Source: an uncultured Balneola sp. (GTDB lineage Bacteria; Bacteroidota; Rhodothermia; Balneolales; Balneolaceae). From it: DNA of 64,000 nucleotides. The notes under the pieces were generated by a model. That model saw nothing but the letters and a program-made list of their open reading frames with translations. It was not told where the DNA came from and made no database searches. Position 1 is the first letter of the stretch. Each line of letters starts with the position of its first letter. The stretch lies in assembly GCA_902529365.1 (NCBI GenBank), contig CABZWK010000004.1, positions 98,642 through 162,641 of the forward strand, in the 5' to 3' direction. Both the position numbers and the translations under genes were made by a program. Below, piece after piece: positions 19,250 to 29,374 of the stretch.

Positions 19250-20134
19250 CTACGCTTCTTTTTTTGCTTCCCAAGCAGCCAAAACCGTTTTACGCGTTTC
19301 GCCATCAGCTACAAAGCCCTCAAGGTCTTCTAAAGGGGTCGCTGCTATATGATTAATCGCGCCCTTGGCTGTCATATCTGCGGAGCTTTTTACGGATGGC
19401 TCTTCTGTTTCGCTGCTTGTTTCTTCAGGCTGTTTAGTAGGGGTCGCTTCTTCAGCGGTCGTTGATTCTACTTCCTCTGAAACCAACTCAGTTGATTCCT
19501 CTGCTTTTTCTTCTGTCTCGGCTTCTGCATTAGGACTTGCTGTTTCTTCCGTTACAACCCCATCTTCTTCAGGAGGAGTCTTTTTGGTGATTACTTCAGC
19601 CGTCGCCTCTACCTCTACTTCTGGCGCAGATTCTTCTGACACTTCATTTTCGGTGGCTTCAGCAACCTTTGTTTCAGCAGCTTTTTCGGCTTCTTGTGCC
19701 ATTTCAGCAGCAGCAGTGCTAGCTTTTTGCTCTATTTGCTTCTTTACTTCTTTCTCTTCAGCAATTAGAGTAGCACGAACCTGTTCTTTTCGAGTGACTT
19801 CTGTTTTTGCTTTTGCTTCACGAGCCACTTTCCACTCTTCAAGTGCTGCAGTAATTTCTTCTTCACTTTTGCCCCACATTTGTAGGTGACGCTTGTATAG
19901 AAAGCCTTCATGACGAAGAATTTTTTCAACCGCATCGGTTGGCTTAGCGCCATTGTCTAACCAATAGCTGATGCGCTCTTCGTTAATTGTGGTTTCTTTT
20001 TTTTCAGTTACCCCATCATAACGGCCAACCTGCTCTATTATTCGACCATCGCGTGGTGAACGGCTGTCAGCAACTACGATATGATAAATAGGACGGCGTA
20101 TACGCCCCTTACGTTGTAGTCTAATTTTAATCAA
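19250..20134 (-). CDS. rpsP: 30S ribosomal protein S16 with long acidic/Ala-rich C-terminal extension
   Basis: MIKIRLQRKGRIRRPIYHIVVADSRSPRDGRIIEQVGRYDGV core; about 180-aa E/A/T-rich extension. Confidence 0.95.
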   Translation of the reverse strand: MIKIRLQRKGRIRRPIYHIVVADSRSPRDGRIIEQVGRYDGVTEKKETTINEERISYWLDNGAKPTDAVEKILRHEGFLYKRHLQMWGKSEEEITAALEEWKVAREAKAKTEVTRKEQVRATLIAEEKEVKKQIEQKASTAAAEMAQEAEKAAETKVAEATENEVSEESAPEVEVEATAEVITKKTPPEEDGVVTEETASPNAEAETEEKAEESTELVSEEVESTTAEEATPTKQPEETSSETEEPSVKSSADMTAKGAINHIAATPLEDLEGFVADGETRKTVLAAWEAKKEA

Positions 20135-20170
20135 TGATTTATCCTCAGTTGAGTTGTTGTTTAATGCTTG

Positions 20171-21511
20171 TTACCGCCCTAGAGACATATTTTTGAGTCC
20201 CTGAAGCGCGCGTCCTGTTTTTCCCATTTTTGACATGTTTTTTATCATTTTCTTCATCTGGTCGAACTGTTTTATAAGATCATTTATTTCTTTAACAGTT
20301 CTACCGGAACCCTTAGCAATACGTCTACGGCGAGATCCATTTAGAATTTCAGGATTCCGCCGCTCCTCCGGCGTCATAGAATAGATAATGGATTCAACGG
20401 GCTTAAAAGCATCATCATTGATTTCTGCATCTTCTATTGCTTTGCTGGCGCCGGGGATCATTTTGACGAGATCACCTAAGTCTCCCATCTTTTTCACTTT
20501 TTGAATTTGATCGAGAAAATCTTCCAAGTCGAATTTATCGGAGCGTATTTTCTTTTGGAGCTTTTGAGCTTCTTGTTCATCAAATTCCCGTTGAGCGCGC
20601 TCAACTAACGATACAACATCTCCCATACCCAAAATTCTTTGGGCCATTCGATCAGGGAAGAAGGGGCTTAAAGCATCTAACTTTTCACCCGTACCCACAA
20701 ACTTGATGGGTTTGTTGACGACCGATTTAATAGAGAGCGCAGCTCCCCCACGGGTGTCCCCATCTAATTTTGTAAGTACTACTCCATTATAGTTAATGCG
20801 CTCATTGAACTCTTTTGCAGTGTTAACAGCGTCTTGACCCGTCATAGAATCTACTACAAATAGAATTTCAGAAGGGTTGATTTGTCTCTTTATTTCTGCA
20901 ACTTCATTCATCATCTCTTCGTCCACGTGTAAACGCCCAGCGGTATCAATAATAACAGTGTCCATAGCTAAACTACGGGCCATTGATACGGCTTCTTTAG
21001 CGACTCGAACGGCATCTTTTTGCTCAATCGAGTACACGGGAACATCCACTTGTGATCCAAGTGTTTTTAACTGGTTTACGGCAGCAGGGCGATAAACATC
21101 GGCGGCAGCAAGAAGCGGATTCCTTTTATGCTCCTGCTTAAGGTATCTGGCTAATTTACCCGCAAAGGTAGTTTTACCAGAACCTTGTAATCCAGCTATG
21201 AGAATGACGGTTGGAGGAGTGTCGGCAAAATTGATTGTAGATGGATTTCCACCAAATGTTTCGACTAGCTCGTCATACACAATTTTGGTGAATTGCTGGC
21301 CAGGATTAATGCTGGTCAATACATCCGATCCCAATACCTTGTCTTTTACCTCCGAGGTAAACGTTCGGGCAACCTCATAGTTGACATCAGCATCCAATAA
21401 TGCCCGGCGTATCTCACGTACAGTCTCAGCGATGTTCACCTCGGTGATGCGCGCCTCGCCTTTCAGACCCTGAAAAGCTTTTTCTAAGCTGGATGATAAT
21501 TGTTCAAACAT
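20171..21511 (-). CDS. ffh: Signal recognition particle protein Ffh
   Basis: LIAGLQGSGKTTFAGKLARYL, IIDTAGRLHVDEEMM, LTKLDGDTRGGAALSI, M-domain. Confidence 0.97.
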   Translation of the reverse strand: MFEQLSSSLEKAFQGLKGEARITEVNIAETVREIRRALLDADVNYEVARTFTSEVKDKVLGSDVLTSINPGQQFTKIVYDELVETFGGNPSTINFADTPPTVILIAGLQGSGKTTFAGKLARYLKQEHKRNPLLAAADVYRPAAVNQLKTLGSQVDVPVYSIEQKDAVRVAKEAVSMARSLAMDTVIIDTAGRLHVDEEMMNEVAEIKRQINPSEILFVVDSMTGQDAVNTAKEFNERINYNGVVLTKLDGDTRGGAALSIKSVVNKPIKFVGTGEKLDALSPFFPDRMAQRILGMGDVVSLVERAQREFDEQEAQKLQKKIRSDKFDLEDFLDQIQKVKKMGDLGDLVKMIPGASKAIEDAEINDDAFKPVESIIYSMTPEERRNPEILNGSRRRRIAKGSGRTVKEINDLIKQFDQMKKMIKNMSKMGKTGRALQGLKNMSLGR

Positions 21512-21569
21512 GGTTTACAGGTAGTTCCGTTTGTTTTAGAGCCTACAAAAATACGGCATTAAAATGGGC

Positions 21570-21591
21570 TTATCAACATTAATGTGGATAA
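21570..21591. promoter_or_regulatory. 22-bp near-perfect palindrome of two convergent DnaA-box-like 9-mers
   Basis: TTATCAACA-TTAA-TGTGGATAA; TGTGGATAA is the exact complement of TTATCCACA. Confidence 0.6.
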
Positions 21592-21684
21592 TTATTAAAA
21601 AAGATAGGTCCTTGTTTTGCCGTTCTTTTTTAGCCAAAACAGTGGTATTTTAATCGCTATAATCATTAATAGAATCTATTATTC

Positions 21685-22521
21685 ATGAGCAAAGAAAGAT
21701 ACGGGCTGTTAAAAGGAAAGAAAGGAATTATTTTTGGGGCGCTTGATGATCGCAGTATTGCGTGGAGGATTGCTCTTGCGTGTAAAAGGGAGGGGGCTGA
21801 GTTTGTGCTGTCAAATGCACCTATAGCGTTAAGATTAGGCACATTAACCGCTCTTTCTGAAGAAACAGGAGCGCCAATTATCCCGTGTGACGTTACCAGC
21901 GATGACGAAATTGAGTCGCTTGTTGACCAGGTGAAAGAACATTTTGGCGGCGGAGTGGACTTTGTATTACATGCCATTGGGATGTCTCCTAATATTCGAA
22001 AGAAAAAAGAATATACCGACCTTAATTATAAGTGGTTTCAGCAGTCTCTTGATATATCAGCCATATCACTACACCGGATTTTACACCACATAGACGCTAA
22101 AGGAGGCTTGAATGATGGGGCTTCTGTAGTTGCGCTATCGTACATTGGTGCGCAGCGAATTTTTAGTAAGTATTCCGACATGAACGATGCTAAAGCCCTA
22201 TTGGAAAGCATTGCGCGGAACTATGGTAGCCGATTAGCAAAAAATGGGATTAGAGTAAATACGGTTTCTCAGGCGCCTACAAAAACCTCTGCGGGCTCGG
22301 GTATTAAAAACTTTGATGGCATGTACACTTTCGCTGAAAAATTGTCTCCACTTGGAAACCCATCAGCAGATGATTGCGCAGATTATTGTGTAACCTTGTT
22401 TTCTGACCTAACCCGAAAAGTGACCATGCAGAATTTATATCATGACGGCGGCTTTGTTACCTCGGGCTTTTCAGAAGAACTATTGGATGATTTAGCCCGC
22501 TTGTATACCGAAATTAATTAG
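21685..22521 (+). CDS. fabI: Enoyl-[acyl-carrier-protein] reductase (NADH)
   Basis: LLKGKKGIIFGALDDRSIAWRIA, ALSYIGAQRIFSKYSDMNDAKALLES. Confidence 0.95.
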   Translation: MSKERYGLLKGKKGIIFGALDDRSIAWRIALACKREGAEFVLSNAPIALRLGTLTALSEETGAPIIPCDVTSDDEIESLVDQVKEHFGGGVDFVLHAIGMSPNIRKKKEYTDLNYKWFQQSLDISAISLHRILHHIDAKGGLNDGASVVALSYIGAQRIFSKYSDMNDAKALLESIARNYGSRLAKNGIRVNTVSQAPTKTSAGSGIKNFDGMYTFAEKLSPLGNPSADDCADYCVTLFSDLTRKVTMQNLYHDGGFVTSGFSEELLDDLARLYTEIN

Positions 22522-22522
22522 T

Positions 22523-23089
22523 ATGTCAAACCTAATCCTTGGAATCGACCCCGGCTCCCGCGTGATGGGGTATGCGGTGTTGTCAGAGGATCGGGATAAA
22601 TTGACGGCCCTTCGTTGCGATGTTATACGATTGGCTCACATCGAAAATCATACGGACCGGTTGAACGTTATTTTTGAAAAAGTCACCGCCTTAATCAGCT
22701 CTATAAACCCGACTAGTTGCGCTATTGAAACACCTATCTATGGGGTTGATCCTCAAGCAATGCTAAAGCTTGGGCGCGCTCAGGCGGCTGCTATTTTGGC
22801 CATGAAGCAGCAAGGAAGAGAGGTACATGAGTATTATCCAAAAGAAGTAAAAAAAGCTATTACTGGCAACGGGAATGCAAGCAAAGAACAGGTTGCTTTT
22901 ATGTTGGGGAAAATGGTAAAACTACCAAACGAAAAACTAACCAATGATGCTACAGATGCGCTGGCGGTAGCATGGTGCCACAATATGAACATAAAAGGAG
23001 CAAAAACAAGAAAACAACTTCACCAGAATAACAAGAAGGGGGATTGGGCGGCTTTTGTTGCGGATCACCCAAGCAGAGTGAAGTCATGA
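22523..23089 (+). CDS. ruvC: Holliday junction endonuclease RuvC
   Basis: LILGIDPGSRVMGYAVL, AIETPIYGVDPQAMLKLGRAQAA, NDATDALAVAWCH. Confidence 0.96.
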   Translation: MSNLILGIDPGSRVMGYAVLSEDRDKLTALRCDVIRLAHIENHTDRLNVIFEKVTALISSINPTSCAIETPIYGVDPQAMLKLGRAQAAAILAMKQQGREVHEYYPKEVKKAITGNGNASKEQVAFMLGKMVKLPNEKLTNDATDALAVAWCHNMNIKGAKTRKQLHQNNKKGDWAAFVADHPSRVKS

Positions 23090-23688
23090 TACGTTTCTTA
23101 GAAGGGGTGCTCGAAGAAAGAGAAAGTTTAGGCGTTGTCGTTAATGTTCATGGCGTTGGCTATGGGCTAAGCTGCTCTCAGTTTACTCTAGAAGAGTTAC
23201 CCGCAACAGGAGAAAAGGTAAGACTGTTGGTTTATCACCATATAACGGATAATGATCAACGTTTGTTTGGATTCAATAGTACAGCAGAAAAAATCCTGTT
23301 CGAACAATTAATCACCGTAAAAGGGGTTGGTCCCAAACTGGGCGTAACCATCTTAAGTGGGATGCCCATTAATGAATTGATGAGCGCTATTATAAATGGT
23401 CAAGCAGTAATACTTTCAAAAATACCAGGCATAGGAAAAAAATCAGCAGAACGAATTATTCTCGAGCTTCGTGAAAAGGTGGCGGATACACCAGTCCGTG
23501 GGGAAGGAGTTGAAGGGGGAGGCATGAGTGGGTTTAACAATGTTGCAATGGAAGCGGTTCAGGCGCTATGCTCACTCGGCTTCCGAGCCAAAGACGCCGA
23601 AGAGGTTGTTGCCAAAATCCAGACAAAGGGCCGGGCTGTGGAGCTTTCCGATTTAATAAAGCAGTCATTGAAAACCTTAAAATCCTAG
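23086..23688 (+). CDS. ruvA: Holliday junction helicase subunit RuvA
   Basis: MIRFLEGVLEERESLGVVVNVHGVGYG, ITVKGVGPKLGVTILSG, IPGIGKKSAERIILEL; ATGA overlap with ruvC; start moved from the track's 23044. Confidence 0.95.
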   Translation: MIRFLEGVLEERESLGVVVNVHGVGYGLSCSQFTLEELPATGEKVRLLVYHHITDNDQRLFGFNSTAEKILFEQLITVKGVGPKLGVTILSGMPINELMSAIINGQAVILSKIPGIGKKSAERIILELREKVADTPVRGEGVEGGGMSGFNNVAMEAVQALCSLGFRAKDAEEVVAKIQTKGRAVELSDLIKQSLKTLKS

Positions 23689-23691
23689 CGA

Positions 23692-24456
23692 TTGCTTAAC
23701 AATTTCTTTATTTCCAATTTGCAAAAGAGTTGGGTACCATTAAATTATAGTTATTACTCTAAAATAAATCCTGCCGCTGTGTCCAAACAAACCATATTAG
23801 TAGTAGATGATGAACGTGATTTACTTGATTTGATTGAGTATAACCTGAAAAAAGAAGGGTTCAAGGTTCTCAAAGCTGAAAATGGCGAAGAAGGTATAAG
23901 CAAAGCTAAAGAGCATAAGCCAGACTTGATTTTACTGGACATAATGATGCCGAAGATGGACGGCCTTGAGGCTGTTGAAATTATGCGAAAAGACGATGAT
24001 CTGAAGAAAACCCCCATCATATTTTTGACCGCTAGAAGTGATGAAAAAACGGAGATTGACGGGTTGAATAAAGGTGGGGATGACTATATTACAAAACCTA
24101 TTAGCACAACTAAGTTAGTTTCTAGGATTAAGGCGGTCCTAAGACGGTTTGACGATTCTGGGCAAACAGCGAATAAATTAGAAGTACACGATTTACAAAT
24201 CGATAAAGATCGCTACATCGTGTTACAAGAAGACAATGAATTTCAGCTCCCCCGGAAAGAATTTGAGCTCTTGTTTTTCTTAGCGAGCAGAAAGGGGAAG
24301 GTACTCGATCGACAAACCCTACTAAATAAGGTGTGGGGGGATAATATTTACGTGGTGGATCGGACGGTTGATGTGCATGTGCGTAAAATTAGAGAAAAAT
24401 TAGGCGACCATTACATTGAAACCGTGAAAGGTGTGGGATATCGATTTAAAGAATGA
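23692..24456 (+). CDS. PhoB-like response regulator (true start probably GTG at 23779)
   Basis: TILVVDDERDLLDLIEYNLKKEGF, LILLDIMMPKMDGLE, winged-helix output GDHYIETVKGVGYRFKE. Confidence 0.93.
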   Translation: MLNNFFISNLQKSWVPLNYSYYSKINPAAVSKQTILVVDDERDLLDLIEYNLKKEGFKVLKAENGEEGISKAKEHKPDLILLDIMMPKMDGLEAVEIMRKDDDLKKTPIIFLTARSDEKTEIDGLNKGGDDYITKPISTTKLVSRIKAVLRRFDDSGQTANKLEVHDLQIDKDRYIVLQEDNEFQLPRKEFELLFFLASRKGKVLDRQTLLNKVWGDNIYVVDRTVDVHVRKIREKLGDHYIETVKGVGYRFKE

Positions 24457-25577
24457 GTAGCAAAAAAAAGCGTATACCGACATATAAATTAGGTTTTCGA
24501 AAAGCGCTGTACAGCACCATCCCCATAGGAGCGTTCACTTGGCTGCTGGTTTTTGTTTACTTGGGCAGCAGCACTGTCGAAGGCGTTGTGGTTACCGCGG
24601 CAATGATCTTTTTAAGCTTTCTGATTTTCTTTGTGATTGATTACCGAGTCGATTACAAGCGCCTTATGATGCTTGAACGCATCTCTAAAAACATCTCAAA
24701 AAAACGGTTCGAAGAGATAGATGACCAGACCAGCTCTAGTAACGACGAGCTTGATTATGTGATTAAAAAACTCGTTAATTCCAACCGAACTGTAGAACTA
24801 GAGATCCAACGACTGAACCGAATCGAAAATTATCGGAAGGAATTTATAGGGGATATCTCGCATGAACTTAAAACCCCCATCTTTGCTATTCAGGGCTTTG
24901 TTGAAACGCTATTGAATGGTGCATTGGAAGATGAGAAGGTGAATAGAAAGTTTTTGCAAAAAGCCATGAGAAACGTAAACAGGCTCATTTACCTTACTAA
25001 GGATCTCATGGAAATTTCCAAGCTTGAAACAGGTGAATTAAAGTCGGAAATGGAGGAGATTTATCTCTACGATATTATTAATGAAGTGGTCGAAAGCTTG
25101 CAGTATAAAGCACAACAAGAGCAGGTGAATCTATTTATAGAGCGAATAGACCGAAACCTAAGGATTAGGGCCGATAAAAATCAACTGCGGCAAGTATTAA
25201 TCAACCTGATAGAGAATGGAATTAAATATAATGTGCCTCAAGGAAGTGTTAGGGTTGAATTAAGCCCCACCAAAAGAGCCGATAAAATGATCCTGAACAT
25301 CGAAGATACTGGCATTGGAATAGATGATGCCGATTTGCCGCGAGTTACAGAGCGCTTCTTTCGAGTCGATAAATCCCGCTCAAGAGAGAGGGGAGGCACA
25401 GGCCTGGGTCTTGCCATCGTTAAACACATTATTGAAGCCCATGGAGAAACGCTTAAAATTAGAAGCGAACCAAACAAGGGATCAAAGTTTAGTATAAGTT
25501 TAACCCGGGTTGATGTTGACACGGACAGCCAGAACCCCGACGAAGCGATTTTTTTAGAAATAAGTCGGGGAAAGTAG
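24453..25577 (+). CDS. PhoR-like sensor histidine kinase
   Basis: DISHELKTPIFAIQGFVETLLNGA, NLIENGIKYN, GTGLGLAIVKHIIEAHG; two N-terminal TM segments. Confidence 0.93.
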   Translation: MSSKKKRIPTYKLGFRKALYSTIPIGAFTWLLVFVYLGSSTVEGVVVTAAMIFLSFLIFFVIDYRVDYKRLMMLERISKNISKKRFEEIDDQTSSSNDELDYVIKKLVNSNRTVELEIQRLNRIENYRKEFIGDISHELKTPIFAIQGFVETLLNGALEDEKVNRKFLQKAMRNVNRLIYLTKDLMEISKLETGELKSEMEEIYLYDIINEVVESLQYKAQQEQVNLFIERIDRNLRIRADKNQLRQVLINLIENGIKYNVPQGSVRVELSPTKRADKMILNIEDTGIGIDDADLPRVTERFFRVDKSRSRERGGTGLGLAIVKHIIEAHGETLKIRSEPNKGSKFSISLTRVDVDTDSQNPDEAIFLEISRGK

Positions 25578-25596
25578 TACCTTTCAAAGTAAAATC

Positions 25597-26682
25597 ATGG
25601 TGTATGCAGTAATTATGGCAGGGGGTTCAGGGACCCGTTTTTGGCCATTTAGTACCCAATCCAACCCAAAACAATTTCACCAGCTGTTTGGACGAGGCAC
25701 CATGTTGCAAAATACAGCGGAAAGAATATCGGGCTTAATCTCACATCAACAAGTTATGGTGGTGACAAATGATAACTATACCAACATAGTAATAGAGCAA
25801 TTACCCCTGGCGCTACCAAAGAATATTATTGGTGAACCAGTGGCTAAAAACACAGCGCCTTGTGTGGCTATAACCGCGGCTCTTCTCGAACATCAAGATC
25901 CAGATGCGGTGATGGTAGTATTGCCGGCCGACCATCATATTATGATGCCGAAGGCTTTTTTAGACGTTCTTGAGGTTGCTGTAAACGTTGCAAAAAAAGG
26001 AGAAGATCTTGTTACTTTAGGCATACAGCCCAGCTTTGCTGAAACAGGTTTTGGCTACATTGAGGCGGATACAAGGGGGTCGAACACTGGCGGTGATGAG
26101 GGAGTATTTCAAGTCAAGGCCTTTAAAGAGAAGCCCGATCTTAAAACGGCAGAGTATTTTTTAGAACAAGGAAATTATTTTTGGAATAGCGGAATATTTG
26201 TTTGGAAAGCTTCTAAGGTTCTGCAGGAAATTCAAGCACATCTTCCGGCGATGTATGATTTACTAGAACGAGCAAAGCCGGAATTTGGGACAGACCTTGA
26301 GGCTGGGGCAATAAAAGATTTTTATATGGAATGTGAGCCCATATCTATTGATTATGGGATTATGGAAAAAGCGGCGTCTGTAAAAGTTATTCCAGGTGAC
26401 TTTGGGTGGAATGACGTTGGAAGTTGGTCCGCGGTGTATGAATTATCTGAAAAAGATAAAGAATCAAACGCTTTGCAAGCTCTTAATTATTGCATGGTTG
26501 ATTCAAATAACAACTTAATTTTCTCCAAATGTGAAAAAATGATAGCGCTTGTAGGAGTAGAAAACATGGCAGTAGTGGAAACAGACCAGGCGTTGCTAAT
26601 TTGCGATCTTCGCAATGCCCAAGGAGTAAAACAAGTGGTAGAACAACTCAAGGCTAGTCAAGAATTAAGAAGCTTTACTTAG
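25597..26682 (+). CDS. manC: Mannose-1-phosphate guanylyltransferase
   Basis: VIMAGGSGTRFWPFSTQSNPKQF, GEPVAKNTAPCVAI, FNWNSGIFVWK-like motif, GDFGWNDVGSW. Confidence 0.94.
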   Translation: MVYAVIMAGGSGTRFWPFSTQSNPKQFHQLFGRGTMLQNTAERISGLISHQQVMVVTNDNYTNIVIEQLPLALPKNIIGEPVAKNTAPCVAITAALLEHQDPDAVMVVLPADHHIMMPKAFLDVLEVAVNVAKKGEDLVTLGIQPSFAETGFGYIEADTRGSNTGGDEGVFQVKAFKEKPDLKTAEYFLEQGNYFWNSGIFVWKASKVLQEIQAHLPAMYDLLERAKPEFGTDLEAGAIKDFYMECEPISIDYGIMEKAASVKVIPGDFGWNDVGSWSAVYELSEKDKESNALQALNYCMVDSNNNLIFSKCEKMIALVGVENMAVVETDQALLICDLRNAQGVKQVVEQLKASQELRSFT

Positions 26683-27437
26683 AGATAGATGGTTTGCTGA
26701 TCATAAGCCAATTTTACATGGTCAGGTAGTTTCTTATTAGAAGGACCATGCTTAGTTTGGCCATTCATGTGAATTAAATAGGCCTCAGGAATACCTAATT
26801 CCGAAATCAAATCAACCGCGTCCGGGATACTCAAATGGGTGGGGTGTTCAGGCTCCCAGCGTAGAGCGCTCAAAATTACGGCCTGGACATCTTTTAAAAG
26901 GGTCTTGCTTTCTTCTGGTAACTCTTTTACGTCTGTTAAGTAGCATAAGTCATTTATTTTAAAACCTATAATGTCAAGCTCCCCATGTTTCGCCGGAATC
27001 GCTGTGATGGTAAAAGGCCCCACTTGTATTGGCTCATTGATAGCGTGTAATTGAATACGGGTAGACCCAGGGTAGCGTCCCGCCCCAAATAAGTAATGAA
27101 AACGGCTTTTTATCGACTCAATGGCAGAAGGGGTTGTGTAAAGGGGAATCGAATCCTTCTGTATATAGTTATACATTCTAAGATCATCTATACCCGCAAC
27201 ATGATCCATGTGTTCATGGGTAATGAGTACTGCATCAATTTGAGTAATGCCCGCAGAAATGCTTTGAAGGCGAAATTCTGGCCCAACATCGATTACCAAA
27301 GAAAAATCATCCTGTTGAATCCACGCAGAACAACGGCTTCGTATATTCCTAGAGTCGGTAGCAAGCTTTCTTTTGTAGAAGCCGCCCGCAGCTGGCACCC
27401 CCATGGAGGTTCCGCTACCCAGGATGGTGCACTTCAC
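26679..27437 (-). CDS. MBL-fold metallo-hydrolase (PhnP/RNase Z-like)
   Basis: LGSGTSMGVPAAGG, LITHEHMDHVAGIDDLR, YLIHMNGQTKHG. Confidence 0.9.
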   Translation of the reverse strand: MKCTILGSGTSMGVPAAGGFYKRKLATDSRNIRSRCSAWIQQDDFSLVIDVGPEFRLQSISAGITQIDAVLITHEHMDHVAGIDDLRMYNYIQKDSIPLYTTPSAIESIKSRFHYLFGAGRYPGSTRIQLHAINEPIQVGPFTITAIPAKHGELDIIGFKINDLCYLTDVKELPEESKTLLKDVQAVILSALRWEPEHPTHLSIPDAVDLISELGIPEAYLIHMNGQTKHGPSNKKLPDHVKLAYDQQTIYL

Positions 27438-27745
27438 TCTAAATCACCCCACTTTTCTTGTATGTTAGATTTTAGCTGTAACTGATCCCAAAGTTTTTGT
27501 AGCTCTTTTCTAATGACGGGTTTAACAAAAATACCTTCTAGCGGTATCTGAGCTAGAACAGTAGCCAACGTTTTAAGTTGTGATTCAATGGGTTTATTTT
27601 TATTAACAATTACTAACTTATCCCCCTCCACCAAGCAATCAGAGCCAACAAACCCGCCTCTTTCTTTGCGAGTTTGATACCCATTTTGCTCTAAGAGCTG
27701 TTCTAATTCTAGAAATAATTTCTCTGGTTTTAAACGGTATCCCAT
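27434..27745 (-). CDS. Conserved hypothetical protein
   Basis: 103 aa ORF overlapping downstream MBL gene start by 4 nt. Confidence 0.6.
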   Translation of the reverse strand: MGYRLKPEKLFLELEQLLEQNGYQTRKERGGFVGSDCLVEGDKLVIVNKNKPIESQLKTLATVLAQIPLEGIFVKPVIRKELQKLWDQLQLKSNIQEKWGDLE

Positions 27746-27760
27746 ATCCTAGTTAGTGAT

Positions 27761-28498
27761 TTACTGTATATCTATCCCAATAGAAAATAAAGACATGACA
27801 GATCTATAATCAAAATCCATTCCATCAATGTTAAAATCTTGTTGAAGTGTCTCGTATGAAAAATATACTCCACGACCTCTTAATAGCCGATTAAAATGTA
27901 TGGTAGTTTTTGTTTTAAACTGACCGGCTTTACCGCCAAAAAAATTACCAGCTGAATTACTGAAACCATACCATTTGGTAGCTTCGGTGTAAATTGAAAA
28001 GAAGTCAGTAGGCCTCATTGCGATAATGCCGCCAAAACCACCGGAGAAAGCGGTTTGATAAAAACGCTGTCCGTAACCTTCTTTTGTTGCCGCCGTGATG
28101 GCGGTTTCGACCCGAAATGGAATTATAAATTGGAGGTGTTTTTTTCTAAGCAGGTAAGATTGAGCCCCTAATTCTACCCCTAGGCGAACCAATGACTCAT
28201 TCTCGTTTCCAATTATTGTATTCCCACCAATGAGATGAATCCGCACACCAGGGGTATTATATTGAATATGTAATAAAGAAGGACTCATTTCTAGTGATTG
28301 ATCACCCGTGATGGCCCGGCTGTCCCCGGTGTATTCAAAAGTTACGTCGCTATATCCAATATGAACACTCGAGCTGAACACTCGATCTTTTTTTTCTTCA
28401 TCTTGAACGCTAAACATCTGAGCTTGCAGGTTTAGCCCTAGGCCAAAATGCAGGAGAATAAGGAAGGCAGCTTGAAAAATTAACCGGAAGAATATCAT
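27761..28498 (-). CDS. Hypothetical exported/outer-membrane protein
   Basis: Signal peptide and alternating beta-strand-like pattern, 245 aa. Confidence 0.65.
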   Translation of the reverse strand: MIFFRLIFQAAFLILLHFGLGLNLQAQMFSVQDEEKKDRVFSSSVHIGYSDVTFEYTGDSRAITGDQSLEMSPSLLHIQYNTPGVRIHLIGGNTIIGNENESLVRLGVELGAQSYLLRKKHLQFIIPFRVETAITAATKEGYGQRFYQTAFSGGFGGIIAMRPTDFFSIYTEATKWYGFSNSAGNFFGGKAGQFKTKTTIHFNRLLRGRGVYFSYETLQQDFNIDGMDFDYRSVMSLFSIGIDIQ

Positions 28499-28563
28499 TT
28501 TAAAGGAATGAATTTTATTGATTTTGCTTTAGACAAGTTAAGCATAACAATTTATTCACAGCC

Positions 28564-29130
28564 ATGAAAACACTACTATTTTTACTATTCAGTTTAATCA
28601 CACTTAATATCGGGCAACCGACAGAGACTATGAGGACAGACCAGAACACACTATACGATTATGTAATTGAAGATATTGACGGAAACAAAATTCCACTAGA
28701 TGCATACAAAGGAAAGGTATTATTAATTGTAAATGTTGCTTCAAAATGTGGTTACACCCCACAATATGAGGGATTGCAAAATATTTATGAAGCGTATAAT
28801 GACAAAGGCTTGGTGGTCCTCGGATTCCCAGCTAACAATTTTATGGGACAAGAGCCGGGAACAGAAGAAGACATAAAGCAATTTTGCACGTTAAACTACG
28901 GCGTAACATTTCCTATGTCTTCTAAAGTGTCTGTGCGAGGGAGTGATCAAGATCCTTTATTTGACTACTTAACGACTCAGCCAAATCAAGATTTTGAGGG
29001 GGGTATTCGATGGAACTTTGAGAAATTCCTAATAGATAAGGACGGTAAATTACAGCGCCGATTTCGTTCCGGCGTTGAACCAGAGAGTGAAGAAATTACG
29101 AAGGCAATCGAGGCTCTTTTAAATAGCTAA
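28564..29130 (+). CDS. Glutathione peroxidase family protein
   Basis: LLIVNVASKCGYTPQYEGLQ, GFPANNFMGQEPGTEEDIKQFC, IRWNFEKFLIDKDG. Confidence 0.95.
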   Translation: MKTLLFLLFSLITLNIGQPTETMRTDQNTLYDYVIEDIDGNKIPLDAYKGKVLLIVNVASKCGYTPQYEGLQNIYEAYNDKGLVVLGFPANNFMGQEPGTEEDIKQFCTLNYGVTFPMSSKVSVRGSDQDPLFDYLTTQPNQDFEGGIRWNFEKFLIDKDGKLQRRFRSGVEPESEEITKAIEALLNS

Positions 29131-29162
29131 ATTAGACCACCTCTAGGTCAGTTATTTTATAA

Positions 29163-29199
29163 CCCTACTAGCAATTCAGTTCAGTTAGTAGGGTTTTTT
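29163..29199 (+). terminator. Rho-independent terminator
   Basis: CCCTACTA ... TAGTAGGG followed by TTTTTTA. Confidence 0.8.
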
Positions 29200-29374
29200 A
29201 TTACCGATTATACCTATGCCCGTGAGTGTAACATTCTACCCCTTCTCAATAAACATTAAGCCCTGTTTTTGTTACTATAAAAGAGTATAAAAAGGGTAAC
29301 TATAAATAGTAACATGATTAAAAATCAATAATTTATACTTTGGAGAGATTGGCCAAATTGGACTATGATAAGGC

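Noticed and set aside
19365-19889. 174-aa Ser-rich plus-strand ORF
   Set aside because: Antisense of the E/A-rich S16 extension; Ser/Ala runs follow from reverse complement of Glu/Ala codons.
16967-21511. adk-rplS-trmD-rimM-rpsP-ffh cluster as an unusual system
   Set aside because: Standard conserved translation/secretion operon order; only the S16 tail is unusual.
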